A stretch of 60,582 bases of DNA, from NCBI RefSeq assembly GCF_020524045.1, contig NZ_JAIVKL010000022.1, positions 1 to 60,582 on the forward strand, in the 5' to 3' direction. Made by a program: the position numbers and the translations under genes. Position 1 is the first letter of the stretch. Each line of letters starts with the position of its first letter. Below are positions 9,115-17,144 of the stretch, in pieces. The stretch comes from Metabacillus litoralis. GTDB taxonomy: Bacteria; Bacillota; Bacilli; Bacillales; Bacillaceae. A model generated the notes under the pieces. It was not told the origin of the DNA. It saw nothing but the letters and a program-made list of their open reading frames with translations, and did no database searches.

Positions 9115-10266
9115 ATGGTTTCGTTACAAACGAACGACCGAAAGTTCTGGCTGGATAATATGTTAAAAATAGCAGATCCAGTTCTTCTTGCCTTGAAAAA
9201 TAGAACATTAAAACAAGACATGCCAGTAGAAATGAAAGAAGGAACGTCCCGTGAGAAATTTTCACATCTTGAGGCATTTTCTCGTTTATTAGTCGGAATG
9301 GCTCCCTGGTTAGAAAGAGAAAGTGAAGATGAAGGTGAAGAAAAGCTACGTTTAAAGTATGTTGAACTTGCTAGAGAAGCGATTGATGCGGGAACAGATC
9401 CGAATTCACCGGATTACATGAACTTTGCAGATGATTTTCAACCTATTGTTGATACGGCTTTTCTTGCTCATGCAATCTTAAGAGCGCCAAACGAATTATG
9501 GGAAAAGCTTGATGTTAGGGTTCAACAAAACGTGTTACAAGCGATAAAAGCTACACGTACAAGAAAGCCTGTTTTTTCTAATTGGTTATTGTTTTCTGCC
9601 ATTATCGAAGCGTTTTTTTACAAAGTGGGGGAAAAAAGCTGGGACCAGATGAGAATAGATTATGCAATCAATCAGTTTGATCAATGGTACTTAGGAGACG
9701 GAATCTATAGTGATGGACCAGAATATCACCATGATTATTACAACAGCTTTGTGATACACCCTATGTTAGTGGATTTAATTGAAACAGTCGGAGATGAATA
9801 TCGAGAGTGGGCAGTTCTTAAGGATACGATTATCAAACGATCTCAGAGATATACTGTGATTCAGGAGCGTACGATTTCACCTGAGGGAACTTTTCCACCA
9901 GTCGGCAGATCTCTCGCTTATCGATTTGGCGTATTTCAATCTTTGGCTCAACATGCACTTCGAAAGGATTTGCCAAACGAACTTCCTCCTGCCCAAGTGA
10001 GAAGTGCTTTAACAGAAGTGATAAAAAGAACTCTCCAGGCGCCCGGCACGTTTACGGAATCCGGTTGGCTCACAATTGGCTTTTGTGGACATCAACCAGG
10101 AATAGGTGAAGGGTATATTTCCACAGGGAGTCTTTATTTATGTACAACAGGATTTTTACCATTAGGATTACCTAGTTCAGATCCATTTTGGAGTGATCCA
10201 CCAATGGAATGGACATCAAAGAGAGCTTGGTCAGGGAAGGAGTTCCCTATAGATTTTGCGTATTAA
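9115..10266 (+). CDS. DUF2264 domain-containing protein (putative polysaccharide-degradation enzyme)
   Basis: A 383-residue cytoplasmic protein spanning a DUF2264 region, with FSHLEAFSRLLVGMAPWLE near the N-terminus, a central FSNWLLFSAIIEAF, then GDGIYSDGPEYHHDYYNSFVIHP and a C-terminal GFCGHQPGIGEGYISTGSLY. The fold is expected to be an alpha-toroid like those of lyases and GH88/GH105 enzymes. Genes of this family are usually found in pectin or rhamnogalacturonan loci, but the reaction is not settled. GGGGGGA precedes the ATG. It probably formed an operon with GH88 before the 202-bp element landed between them; the element may now alter read-through. Confidence 0.8.
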   Translation: MVSLQTNDRKFWLDNMLKIADPVLLALKNRTLKQDMPVEMKEGTSREKFSHLEAFSRLLVGMAPWLERESEDEGEEKLRLKYVELAREAIDAGTDPNSPDYMNFADDFQPIVDTAFLAHAILRAPNELWEKLDVRVQQNVLQAIKATRTRKPVFSNWLLFSAIIEAFFYKVGEKSWDQMRIDYAINQFDQWYLGDGIYSDGPEYHHDYYNSFVIHPMLVDLIETVGDEYREWAVLKDTIIKRSQRYTVIQERTISPEGTFPPVGRSLAYRFGVFQSLAQHALRKDLPNELPPAQVRSALTEVIKRTLQAPGTFTESGWLTIGFCGHQPGIGEGYISTGSLYLCTTGFLPLGLPSSDPFWSDPPMEWTSKRAWSGKEFPIDFAY

Positions 10267-10417
10267 CGGATAAAAGATAGGGGCAGGTACCTTCGCCATT
10301 AAGAAAAAAGATCGGAAATAAGACAGTAATCTGTTACGTTATTTCTTTGTTCATTCATAAGTGTCATTTTCTTGAAAATATGGAATTTCCATTTATCATT
10401 TTGAATAAGCACTTTGT

Positions 10418-10673
10418 TTTCTATGAGGCTGGGAGATAACTTAGTGAATAACAAAAATTCCGAACGAAGTAATAGCTTAGCAGCTTAGCGGACGAAATAT
10501 ATGTAGACTCTGCTGGATGTAAAGCACCGACTAGACCCCACAGTGCGTAGCGCGAGGAGGCGCTTTCCAGCTTCCCGCGGAAAGTGGAGTATATTTCAGG
10601 AGCGACGTAACTACATCTACAACCATTGTTCGGTTTCTATTTTGTTAATATACTTTTACCAACCTCATAGAAA
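10418..10673. repeat. 256-bp inverted-repeat element, family 3
   Basis: The outer arms TTTCTATGAGG (10418-10428) and its complement (10663-10673) are perfect, and inverted similarity continues inward (GAGGCTGG versus GAGGTTGG, then AACAAAA and CCGAAC blocks). The interior carries a GC-rich core, ACCCCACAGTGCGTAGCGCG, that resembles the core of the family 1 elements. No direct target duplication is visible. It fills most of the gap between DUF2264 and the DUF4064 gene. A long open frame entering the DUF4064 gene from here is not its real start. Confidence 0.6.
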
Positions 10674-10695
10674 TAACTATTCTAGGAGTGGGGAA

Positions 10696-11163
10696 ATGAA
10701 TAGAACACCTGAAGTTATATTAGGGTTGATAGGGATTGCTTCATTTATCCTAATAAGCTTATTAGGAGTAGTGGGAACATGGTTGGTATACATAGCAGAT
10801 GATTTCTTAAGTCCTGTTAAAGAATTTATTGTTATGATATTAAGTATGGATCAAGGCGGTTACACAGATGAAGATGTTACAAACGTATTTTTTCCTATTA
10901 ACCTTACATTTAAAATGATTTTTCTATCATTAGGGATTATGGCATTTATTCAAGCAGTATTAGGAGTTATTGCTGTTATAGCGTTAAAAGGTAATAATCA
11001 TCCTGTTTTTGCGGGTGTTTTGTTGTTAATTAGTGCTGTTGTAAGTGGTGTGATTACTTATGGAATATTTCTTATTGCAGGAGTCTTCTATATCATTGCA
11101 GGAATAATGTGCTTTTCTAGAAAGCCCAAAGGTATTACAGATTCAAGATTTGTAAAGTCGTAG
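10696..11163 (+). CDS. DUF4064-like four-helix membrane protein
   Basis: A 155-residue protein with four transmembrane segments (about residues 8-32, 70-95, 102-120 and 125-145), an early EVILGLIGIASF, and a polar extracellular loop. It resembles DUF4064-type proteins of Firmicutes, whose function is unknown. The ATG at 10696 follows AGGAG at 10684. The frame extends 51 codons further upstream, but only into the family 3 repeat. Confidence 0.65.
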   Translation: MNRTPEVILGLIGIASFILISLLGVVGTWLVYIADDFLSPVKEFIVMILSMDQGGYTDEDVTNVFFPINLTFKMIFLSLGIMAFIQAVLGVIAVIALKGNNHPVFAGVLLLISAVVSGVITYGIFLIAGVFYIIAGIMCFSRKPKGITDSRFVKS

Positions 11164-11186
11164 TGTTCATTATGATGTGTTCGCAA

Positions 11187-11219
11187 GGCAACCGACCTTT
11201 TAGAGTGGGTTGCCTATTT
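11187..11219 (+). terminator. Rho-independent terminator
   Basis: GGCAACC (11187-11193) pairs with GGTTGCC (11208-11214), followed by TATTTTTG. It lies 24 bp past the DUF4064 stop codon. Confidence 0.75.
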
Positions 11220-11269
11220 TTGTTGTTATCGATGATTTTTGAATGCGATCAATCAAAAAAGAATTTTAC

Positions 11270-11303
11270 GAGATTTACTTCATAAAGGAGTAAGTCTCTT
11301 TTG
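11270..11303 (+). terminator. Second hairpin, terminator-like
   Basis: GAGATTTACT (11270-11279) pairs with 11289-11298 with one wobble, followed by TTTTGCTTTTTC. It may back up the stop at 11187. The remainder of 11304-11500 shows nothing clear beyond the promoter region of the next gene. Confidence 0.5.
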
Positions 11304-11500
11304 CTTTTTCTCATAAATCAATAAGAAGGAATAAGGTACAATTAAATACGGAAAAATTCTCAAGTAGTCTGGTGAAAAAAATTGCACCTGAAAATATTAA
11401 AAGAAAACCTCAACAAAAAATAAAAAAGATGAGAGAAATTCAGATTATTTTCGTTATATAAGATATACACGTTTTTGAAATGAAGCAAGGGGAGTTGTAC

Positions 11501-12070
11501 ATGAAGTCTACTGATCGAAATTTTATTAAACGGCTGCAGCGTCAAAAAGAAGATGCTTTAGAATTTATCGTTGATGCTTATTTACCAGTGATAAAAGGAG
11601 TTACATATAAGGTTCTTTCACCGCTTGGAAATGAGGGGCTGATCGACGAGTGTGTAAATGATGTTTTTCTTGCGATATGGAATCATTCGAAAAAGTTTCA
11701 AGGAAACTCTAGTGATGATTTTAAGAAATGGATTTGTGCGATTGCAAAATATAAAGCGATTGATTATTACAGAAAAGCTAGTAAAAAGGTAGAGTATACG
11801 ACCGAATTCTTGGAAGCGAAACTAGAGTATTCTGCAGAAGATGAACTTGTATTGATGGAGGATAAAGAAGAATTAATACAATTAATTAATCTGCTAGAAC
11901 CTATTGATCGTTCTATTTTTATCATGAAGTATTTTCTCGGCTTAAAAACGGAAGAAATAGCTGCCAAGCTTCAATTAACAAGTTCATCGATTGATAATCG
12001 GATTTATCGTGGAAAGAAAAAGCTATATAAAAAGGCCCTAAATCTTAATATAGGGGGGAGTCTTGTATGA
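11501..12070 (+). CDS. ECF-type sigma factor (second system)
   Basis: A 189-residue sigma-70 family protein. Region 2 is around residues 10-90 (ALEFIVDAYLPVIKGVTYKV, EGLIDECVNDVFLAIW, WICAIAKYKAIDYYRK). Region 4 is around 125-180 (LEPIDRSIFIMKYFLGLKTEEIA, then SSSIDNRIYRGKKKL). The ATG at 11501 has AAGGGGAG eight bases upstream; an earlier ATG at 11480 lies before that SD. It overlaps the following DUF4179 gene by four bases (ATGA), as expected for an ECF sigma and its membrane anti-sigma. Confidence 0.88.
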   Translation: MKSTDRNFIKRLQRQKEDALEFIVDAYLPVIKGVTYKVLSPLGNEGLIDECVNDVFLAIWNHSKKFQGNSSDDFKKWICAIAKYKAIDYYRKASKKVEYTTEFLEAKLEYSAEDELVLMEDKEELIQLINLLEPIDRSIFIMKYFLGLKTEEIAAKLQLTSSSIDNRIYRGKKKLYKKALNLNIGGSLV

Positions 12071-13137
12071 AGGATATTTATGAGTTATTAAATGATGTTG
12101 AAATAGAAGCAGATGATTTTGCAGAAATGGAAGTAAGTGAATTTGAAAAAGCAAAATTGAAAAATAGATTAAAAAAATCACTACCACAAAAGAAAAAAGC
12201 GATGGGTTGGAAAAGAAGTGCTGTAGCCGCTGCCATCATAGGTTTGTCTTTCGTTACTGTTGGTCTAGCATTTCCGGCATATGCTGCTAATATTCCGATA
12301 GTAGGAGATATTTTTAGATTTATAGATGGTGGTAAAACAGGGGTTTTTGATGAATATAAAGAAAATGCAACTAATGTAGGTATGTCTAAAGAAGGTCAAG
12401 GGATAAAAGTTACTTTAAATGATGCAATCTTTGATGGGAAAACTGTTTCAATTACTTATGAATTTGAAAGTGAACAGAATTTAGGAGATGCTCAAGATTT
12501 AGATAAAGAACCGTTTGTTGAGCCGTTTTTGATCATTAAAGGAGAACAAGGATGGACAGGTTCTTCCAAACTATTAAAAGTAGATAAACATCATTATGTT
12601 GGTATTACCTCTGCTACGACTAATCAATTTGAAGAAAAAAAAGAAATTAACGTAGAGTTGCTTATGCCTAGTATAAAGATTAAAGATAAAAATGAAGTAC
12701 TTAATGGTAATTGGAATTTCAATCTTGATTTGAAGGCAACGAAAAACAATGTACAACAGGTTGAGCAAAATTCAAAACAAGATGGAGTGAATGTAGAGGT
12801 TAGCAAAATCACAGTTACTCCGATGTCGTTCATCGTCTATTACAACAGCCGAATTATTTTTGATAGTATTAAACAAAAGTATCCGAATGTCGAAGTTGAT
12901 CTTGAAATAAAAGATAATCTAGGGAATTCTTATTACGGAGAAATTTATGGTGGATGGTCAGATGATGAAAAGAATGTTCAGGGATATAGCAAGACGTTTG
13001 AAAAATTAGATGCGAAGGCAACAAAGCTTATCATTACTCCTCACTTAAGATTATCTAAAGATGTGACTAAAGATGGCACGTTTGTTGGTGAAGAAACATT
13101 CTTAATGGAAGACATTATTGTTGATATGAAGAAATAA
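12067..13137 (+). CDS. DUF4179 transmembrane anti-sigma factor
   Basis: A 356-residue single-pass membrane protein. The first 50 residues are charged and cytoplasmic and should bind the adjacent sigma factor. A helix at about 58-78 (SAVAAAIIGLSFVTVGLAF) is followed by the family signature YAANIPIVGDIFRF and NDAIFDGKTVSITYEFES, then a beta-rich extracellular sensor. It is the intact counterpart of the broken gene at 3813-5228, which shares the [16 protein letters not shown] and FDGxxVSIT motifs. GGGGGGAG lies before the start. A terminator at 13157 closes the operon. Confidence 0.85.
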   Translation: MKDIYELLNDVEIEADDFAEMEVSEFEKAKLKNRLKKSLPQKKKAMGWKRSAVAAAIIGLSFVTVGLAFPAYAANIPIVGDIFRFIDGGKTGVFDEYKENATNVGMSKEGQGIKVTLNDAIFDGKTVSITYEFESEQNLGDAQDLDKEPFVEPFLIIKGEQGWTGSSKLLKVDKHHYVGITSATTNQFEEKKEINVELLMPSIKIKDKNEVLNGNWNFNLDLKATKNNVQQVEQNSKQDGVNVEVSKITVTPMSFIVYYNSRIIFDSIKQKYPNVEVDLEIKDNLGNSYYGEIYGGWSDDEKNVQGYSKTFEKLDAKATKLIITPHLRLSKDVTKDGTFVGEETFLMEDIIVDMKK

Positions 13138-13156
13138 CGGGGATAAATATTGAACG

Positions 13157-13195
13157 AATAAAACTCATTTCTATCGAAACTGAGTTTTATTTTTT
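13157..13195 (+). terminator. Rho-independent terminator
   Basis: AATAAAACTCA (13157-13167) pairs with TGAGTTTTATT (13181-13191), and T residues follow. It ends the second sigma/anti-sigma operon. Confidence 0.8.
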
Positions 13196-13257
13196 ATGGA
13201 AAATTTCACGAGATACATAATGTCTTGATATAATTTGTATAAAAAAGGGGTATGATG

Positions 13258-13467
13258 ATGGCAACTAGAAAAAATGATGCTGCTTGGGCAGAAGCAAAGA
13301 AGCGGTGTCGGTTAAATCAGAATGATATTCAAATGGCAAAGGAACTTGGTATGTCACCTGAAAGCTTGCTCAAAAACATTCCTTCACCTAAACAGCAATG
13401 GAAAGCACCTGTTAAGGATTGGGTTCACGATTTATATGAAGAGAAATTTGGGAGTGTTAAAAAGTGA
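13258..13467 (+). CDS. Small conserved hypothetical protein
   Basis: A 69-residue basic protein with a helical N-terminal half (NDAAWAEAKKRCRLNQNDI, KELGMSPESLLKNIP) and a tryptophan-containing tail (KQQWKAPVKDWVHDLYEEKFG). The ELGMSPESL stretch looks like a short helix-turn-helix or recognition helix, but I do not assign a family. Three consecutive ATG codons start at 13252; the third (13258) is best spaced from AAGGGG. It appears free-standing, about 50 bp before the RQC-like gene. Confidence 0.65.
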   Translation: MATRKNDAAWAEAKKRCRLNQNDIQMAKELGMSPESLLKNIPSPKQQWKAPVKDWVHDLYEEKFGSVKK

Positions 13468-13519
13468 GGAGTTCGAAATAATTGCTCCGAATTAGTAATG
13501 TTATGTGAGGTGTTTATTA

Positions 13520-14281
13520 ATGAAAACCAAAGAAAAAGACCGTTTATCTACAGAAGAAATAAAAGCTATTTTAAGAGCAGCTGATGAAATCATAGCTGAA
13601 GGAGGACGTACACTTCTTGCTAAAATTTTAAAAGGCTCACGAGAGAAAAAGGTTTTACAGTTGAAATTAGATACAAATCCAAGTTACGGGTATTTCAAAT
13701 CGGAAACATTAGAAAACATCATGAAGAAAATTGATTGGATGATCGATTATGATTTCTTAGATATTCATTACAGTGGAAAACTACCGATGATCGTTTTTAC
13801 AGATAGAGGTTGGGAAATCGAGTCTGATCAACGTACAGACGAATTATTAATGGAATGGCGAGAGTGGCTGAAACAAGATAAAACAAGCCCGGATATGAGT
13901 TATTTAAAAGATAGAAATAGATCAATGATTCTACTATTTATTGAAAAAGTGAAAGAAACGAGAGATAGAAATTTCATTCCTTATTTAAAGTTGTGGAAAG
14001 ATATTGAATACAAAAAATTAAAAGTGGCTATCAACCAAACAATCACTTCATTGGAACTGGAAGAATTACTGGATGAGCAAATCATTGAAGAAAGAATGAG
14101 ATCTATTGATGAAGCTTTAAAAGGTGCTCCGCCTGAAGATCTTTTGTTAAAATGCTGGGAATGTGGAGATCGTTTTACTTTTAGTATAGGAGAGCAACAG
14201 TTTTATAAACAAAGAAGGTTTGAGTTACCCAAAAGATGTACTAGTTGCCGAGAACAACGGTATGAAGAATATATCATGTGA
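13520..14281 (+). CDS. RQC-like winged-helix protein with C-terminal zinc ribbon
   Basis: A 253-residue protein. The N-terminal part (about residues 8-110) resembles a RecQ C-terminal (RQC) winged helix: STEEIKAILRAADEIIAEGG, LAKILKGSREKKV, YGYFKSETLENIMKKIDWMI, then a beta-hairpin with TDRGWEIE. The C-terminus carries a CWECG...CTSC zinc ribbon. There is no helicase core. I recall such stand-alone proteins being called RQC-minor-1 in databases, but their role is not established; nucleic-acid binding is the natural inference. The ATG at 13520 follows GAGGTG. It has its own terminator at 14349. Confidence 0.7.
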   Translation: MKTKEKDRLSTEEIKAILRAADEIIAEGGRTLLAKILKGSREKKVLQLKLDTNPSYGYFKSETLENIMKKIDWMIDYDFLDIHYSGKLPMIVFTDRGWEIESDQRTDELLMEWREWLKQDKTSPDMSYLKDRNRSMILLFIEKVKETRDRNFIPYLKLWKDIEYKKLKVAINQTITSLELEELLDEQIIEERMRSIDEALKGAPPEDLLLKCWECGDRFTFSIGEQQFYKQRRFELPKRCTSCREQRYEEYIM

Positions 14282-14348
14282 TTAACTTGGAAAATGTTTG
14301 TTTAATATCATGCTTAGTATGGGCTATTGCCTAGTATATGTTATATGA

Positions 14349-14378
14349 AGTAGGAGCCAGATTCGGTTTCTACTTTTT
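14349..14378 (+). terminator. Rho-independent terminator
   Basis: AGTAGGAGCC (14349-14358) pairs with GGTTTCTACT (14365-14374) using two wobbles, followed by TTTT. It ends the RQC-like gene. Confidence 0.65.
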
Positions 14379-15332
14379 AAGTTGGAGTAAAATTGGGAGG
14401 GGTAATTAAAATCGAAACAACAACCACGTACGAAAATAAAAGCTGCTATAAAGAATAGAGTAAATGTAATATTTAGGAAAAGTTAACAAAAAATTATAAA
14501 GATAATGTTAATGTAATGTAATTTCTTTCATTCTATGGAAAATGGTCCTAAAGCGAAGGATCAAGGATAAGGCATCCTATTTTAATTAGGGATTTAGTTG
14601 CATTTAAGGTATGTTTACTAGCTAAAAACGAAATCTAGTAAACAGTAAGAGAGGAAGATGGTCCTAAGGATTTTGTTTAGGAACGACAAAATGAACTATA
14701 TTAATTATTAAGATTTTTTTAAAATTGTGAAGATAATGTGAATAGAGTCAATAAAGAATCAAATATAGGAAAAGTACATTTTCAATGAGAGAAACGGCTT
14801 TGTGTATATGATAGAATGCTATTTTGTTTTAATTACTAGTGAGTTACATAAGTTTGAAAACTATTCATTTTTAATAAAAGAAATAAAAGAATGATTGGTA
14901 GAATGCAGTGCTAGTAACGCTTACGTCCAGTATATTTTAATAGTATTTACCAAGAAATTAGCTTAAGTAATGCTAGTTTGAAAGTAAATTACAAGTAAAT
15001 ATTGTTTACTTAAAATTAACACAAAATGGATCATCCTAAGTTATTTGAAGAAAATAGAAGGAAATTAGAGAAAACGGTCCTCCTGGATGAATAATTGTCA
15101 ATTTTTAAGGTTTTCCATGTGATATAGAAATTTCTATAATTCAGTTGTATTGTTCATTATTAGGAACGTTTAATTCTTTCGAAAGAATATTTTATCATCA
15201 ATAGTTTTCTAGAGAAAGTGAGAAATCACTCACTGTTTCTAGATAAACTAAAGACATACATATGGAATTAATTAGAGCTGATCGAGTCCTTAGAAAAAGT
15301 ATTCACAAAAAGATTATGAGGAGGAAAAGAAA
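14379..15332 (+). promoter_or_regulatory. Long upstream region of the matrix operon
   Basis: About 950 bp of AT-rich sequence without a supportable gene precedes the CalY/TasA operon. It contains three copies of GGTCCT (near 14544, 14660 and 15076), two within ATGGTCCTAA. It also holds a 25-bp motif at 14509-14533 that recurs before the alcohol dehydrogenase at 45983, and a hairpin at 15208-15243. The classical SinR recognition string GTTCTYT was not found. This length and these repeated motifs are consistent with a heavily regulated promoter or a leader RNA. Confidence 0.4.
15208..15243 (+). promoter_or_regulatory. Inverted repeat upstream of the matrix operon
   Basis: TCTAGAGAAAGTGAG (15208-15222) is inverted at 15229-15243 with two mismatches, leaving a 6-nt loop. 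No U-run follows, so it is more likely an operator or a 5' leader stem than a terminator. It lies 90 bp before the first CalY/TasA gene. Confidence 0.5.
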
Positions 15333-15911
15333 ATGAGTATTAAGAAACAATTAGGTTTAGGAGTAGCAACAGCTGTGTTAGGGATTGGTTTAATTGGTGG
15401 AGGAACGTTTGCCTATTTTAGTGATACAGCAGAAGCTAGTAGCACTTTTGCTGCAGGGACGTTAGATCTTGCAGTAAATCCAGAAGTTATTATTGATGTT
15501 GACGACTTAAGTCCAGGAAGCTGGATGATTCGTGCTTTTGATTTAGAAAACAATGGATCGTTTGACATCACTAAAGTCCTTTTGTCAACAAGCTATCAAG
15601 TAGAGGATGCAATGGGAGACAATACAGATGATTTTGGAAAACATATTCGAGTGAACTTTCTTGAAAACAATGATAAGAGTGAAAGTGAACCTAATGATAT
15701 CATTTACTCAACAACATTACATGAATTAAAACAGATCACACCAGATGCTGTTGAGAAAAATGTTATTGGATATGAAAATGAGATTAGTGGATTACCAGCA
15801 GGTACAAAAGATACTATGTATGTCGAATTTGAATTTGTTGATAACGGAGAAGACCAAAACCAATTTCAAGGTGACAAGTTAAAACTTAATTGGTCGTTTG
15901 AAGCTAGATAA
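15333..15911 (+). CDS. CalY/TasA-family matrix protein (first paralogue)
   Basis: A 192-residue secreted protein of the camelysin/TasA group. The signal peptide (KKQLGLGVATAVLGIGLIGG) leads into the SipW-type cleavage region GTFAYFSDTAEASSTFAAGTLDL. Mature landmarks are LSPGSWMIRAFDLENNGSFDI and a C-terminal GDKLKLNWSFEA. Such proteins polymerise into amyloid-like matrix fibres. GAGGAGG precedes the ATG. It opens an apparent four-gene operon with a second paralogue, a TapA-like protein and SipW, the signal peptidase needed to process it. TasA and CalY cannot be distinguished by eye. Confidence 0.9.
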   Translation: MSIKKQLGLGVATAVLGIGLIGGGTFAYFSDTAEASSTFAAGTLDLAVNPEVIIDVDDLSPGSWMIRAFDLENNGSFDITKVLLSTSYQVEDAMGDNTDDFGKHIRVNFLENNDKSESEPNDIIYSTTLHELKQITPDAVEKNVIGYENEISGLPAGTKDTMYVEFEFVDNGEDQNQFQGDKLKLNWSFEAR

Positions 15912-15928
15912 CTATTTTTCCAATGATG

Positions 15929-15954
15929 AAGAGAGAAAAGTGCTTCTCTCTTCT
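15929..15954 (+). promoter_or_regulatory. Intercistronic hairpin between the two matrix genes
   Basis: GAAGAGAGAA (15929-15938) pairs perfectly with 15945-15954 over a 6-nt loop, but no U-run follows. Such stems commonly protect the upstream message or partly attenuate, which would make the first matrix protein more abundant than the rest. Confidence 0.55.
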
Positions 15955-16038
15955 AGTATTTTATGGAGGAAATTCTAGAAAACTAGTTTTTCATCATAAG
16001 ATTAAACTGGTGAAAATCTTATGTATGGAGGAAATAAA

Positions 16039-16605
16039 ATGAGCATGAAGAGAAATCTAGTCATGAGTTTTGCAACAGCGGCATTGGGCTTGAGTTTAAT
16101 AGCTGGAGGTACAGTCGCGTATTTTAATGATACAGAGTCGGCAACTAATACATTTACAACAGGGGTATTAGAGCTCGGGATTAATAAAGATGTCATTTTG
16201 AACATTGAAAACCTAGTGCCAGGTGATACAATGCATGGTAACTTTGTGCTTACTAATGATGGAACAGTTGATATGAAAGAAATTATTCTACATTCTTCAT
16301 ATGAAGTAGTTGATAATGGCGAGTCCAATCATGGTGATGACTTAGGCGATCATATAATTCTGGAGTATATATATAACGTATATGATAGGGAAAGAGTTGT
16401 CTTTAAGAAATCGTTATCTGAGTTAAGAGATAACCCTCAACAAATAATGGAGAAGTTCCCAGCAGGAAGTAAAGAGGGGAAATTTGCCGTTGAATTCAAA
16501 TTTATTGATAATGATGATGATCAAAATCACTTCCAAACCGATGAATTAAAACTTAACTGGAAATTTGAAGCTGTTCAAAGAGATGGAGATCAAGATCTTC
16601 AATAA
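16039..16605 (+). CDS. CalY/TasA-family matrix protein (second paralogue)
   Basis: A 188-residue secreted paralogue of the upstream gene. The signal (RNLVMSFATAALGLSLIAGG) and the TVAYFNDTESATNTFTTGVLEL boundary match SipW substrates. The body keeps LVPGDTMHGNFVLTNDGTVDM and ends DELKLNWKFEAVQRDGDQDLQ, with a short acidic extension absent in the first copy. The ATG at 16039 follows TGGAGGA; a frame-extending ATG at 16021 overlaps that SD. It probably copolymerises with, or serves as minor partner to, the first paralogue. Confidence 0.9.
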   Translation: MSMKRNLVMSFATAALGLSLIAGGTVAYFNDTESATNTFTTGVLELGINKDVILNIENLVPGDTMHGNFVLTNDGTVDMKEIILHSSYEVVDNGESNHGDDLGDHIILEYIYNVYDRERVVFKKSLSELRDNPQQIMEKFPAGSKEGKFAVEFKFIDNDDDQNHFQTDELKLNWKFEAVQRDGDQDLQ

Positions 16606-16634
16606 TGTTGAAAGCCAATAGTAAAGCATTAAAC

Positions 16635-16717
16635 GAAGGAGATGGTCTTCTCCTTCCAACTCTATTTATCTATTCATAAACACATAAAGGATATTATGAA
16701 TTTATGAATAGATAAAT
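16635..16717 (+). promoter_or_regulatory. Two hairpins between TasA-like and TapA-like genes
   Basis: The first stem is GAAGGAGA (16635-16642) with 16649-16656. The second is a perfect 17-bp inverted repeat, ATTTATCTATTCATAAA (16664-16680) with 16701-16717, around a 20-nt loop. Neither is followed by a U-run. They probably tune how much message reaches the TapA-like and SipW genes. Confidence 0.55.
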
Positions 16718-16746
16718 GTTGAAATGAAGAAAGGGTGGAGATCGTT

Positions 16747-17130
16747 TTGAAGAATAATCACATGAATAAATATAAATCATCAACTATTTACTTTTTACTC
16801 ATAAAAAGTTTGTTCATTTGCTATGTGTTGATCATAACTACAGGGTTCTTAACTTCGAATACTGATGCGTATTATAGTGATGACAAGTCAATGAACGGAA
16901 GTATGACTATTGGCACTTGGAGTAATGAAGAAAGTGAACGGCAAGGAACAGATAATGAAACGACAGAATTAAATAAAGAAATTGTCAATGATAATGAAGA
17001 AATTAAGTCTGAGCAGAAAGTAAAACCTTTACAAGCAAATGAATCCATGAAAGAAACTAGACTATTTGAGGAAAAAGAAACAGAACCAAAAATACAAACA
17101 GAGAACACCAATCAAACAATAAATAAATAG
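16747..17130 (+). CDS. Short TapA-like SipW-dependent secreted protein
   Basis: A 127-residue protein. A membrane segment (YFLLIKSLFICYVLIITTGF) is followed by LTSNTDAYYSDDKSMNGSMTIGTW, which has the A-Y-x-S/x-D cleavage layout of SipW-type substrates. The rest is a hydrophilic, Glu/Lys/Thr-rich tail with no globular domain. Position between the TasA-like and SipW genes suggests a TapA-type anchoring or assembly partner, but it is about half as long as B. subtilis TapA and lacks its cysteine-containing domain. The TTG at 16747 is best spaced from AAGGGTGGAG; a GTG at 16735 lies inside that SD. Confidence 0.65.
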   Translation: MKNNHMNKYKSSTIYFLLIKSLFICYVLIITTGFLTSNTDAYYSDDKSMNGSMTIGTWSNEESERQGTDNETTELNKEIVNDNEEIKSEQKVKPLQANESMKETRLFEEKETEPKIQTENTNQTINK

Positions 17131-17144
17131 GGAGGGGAATGAAG

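Noticed and set aside
10543-10695. N-terminal extension of the DUF4064 gene
   Set aside because: It is contained in the family 3 repeat; the ATG at 10696 with AGGAG gives a normal protein.
14379-15332. SinR operators before the matrix operon
   Set aside because: No GTTCTYT string or its complement could be found in the region.
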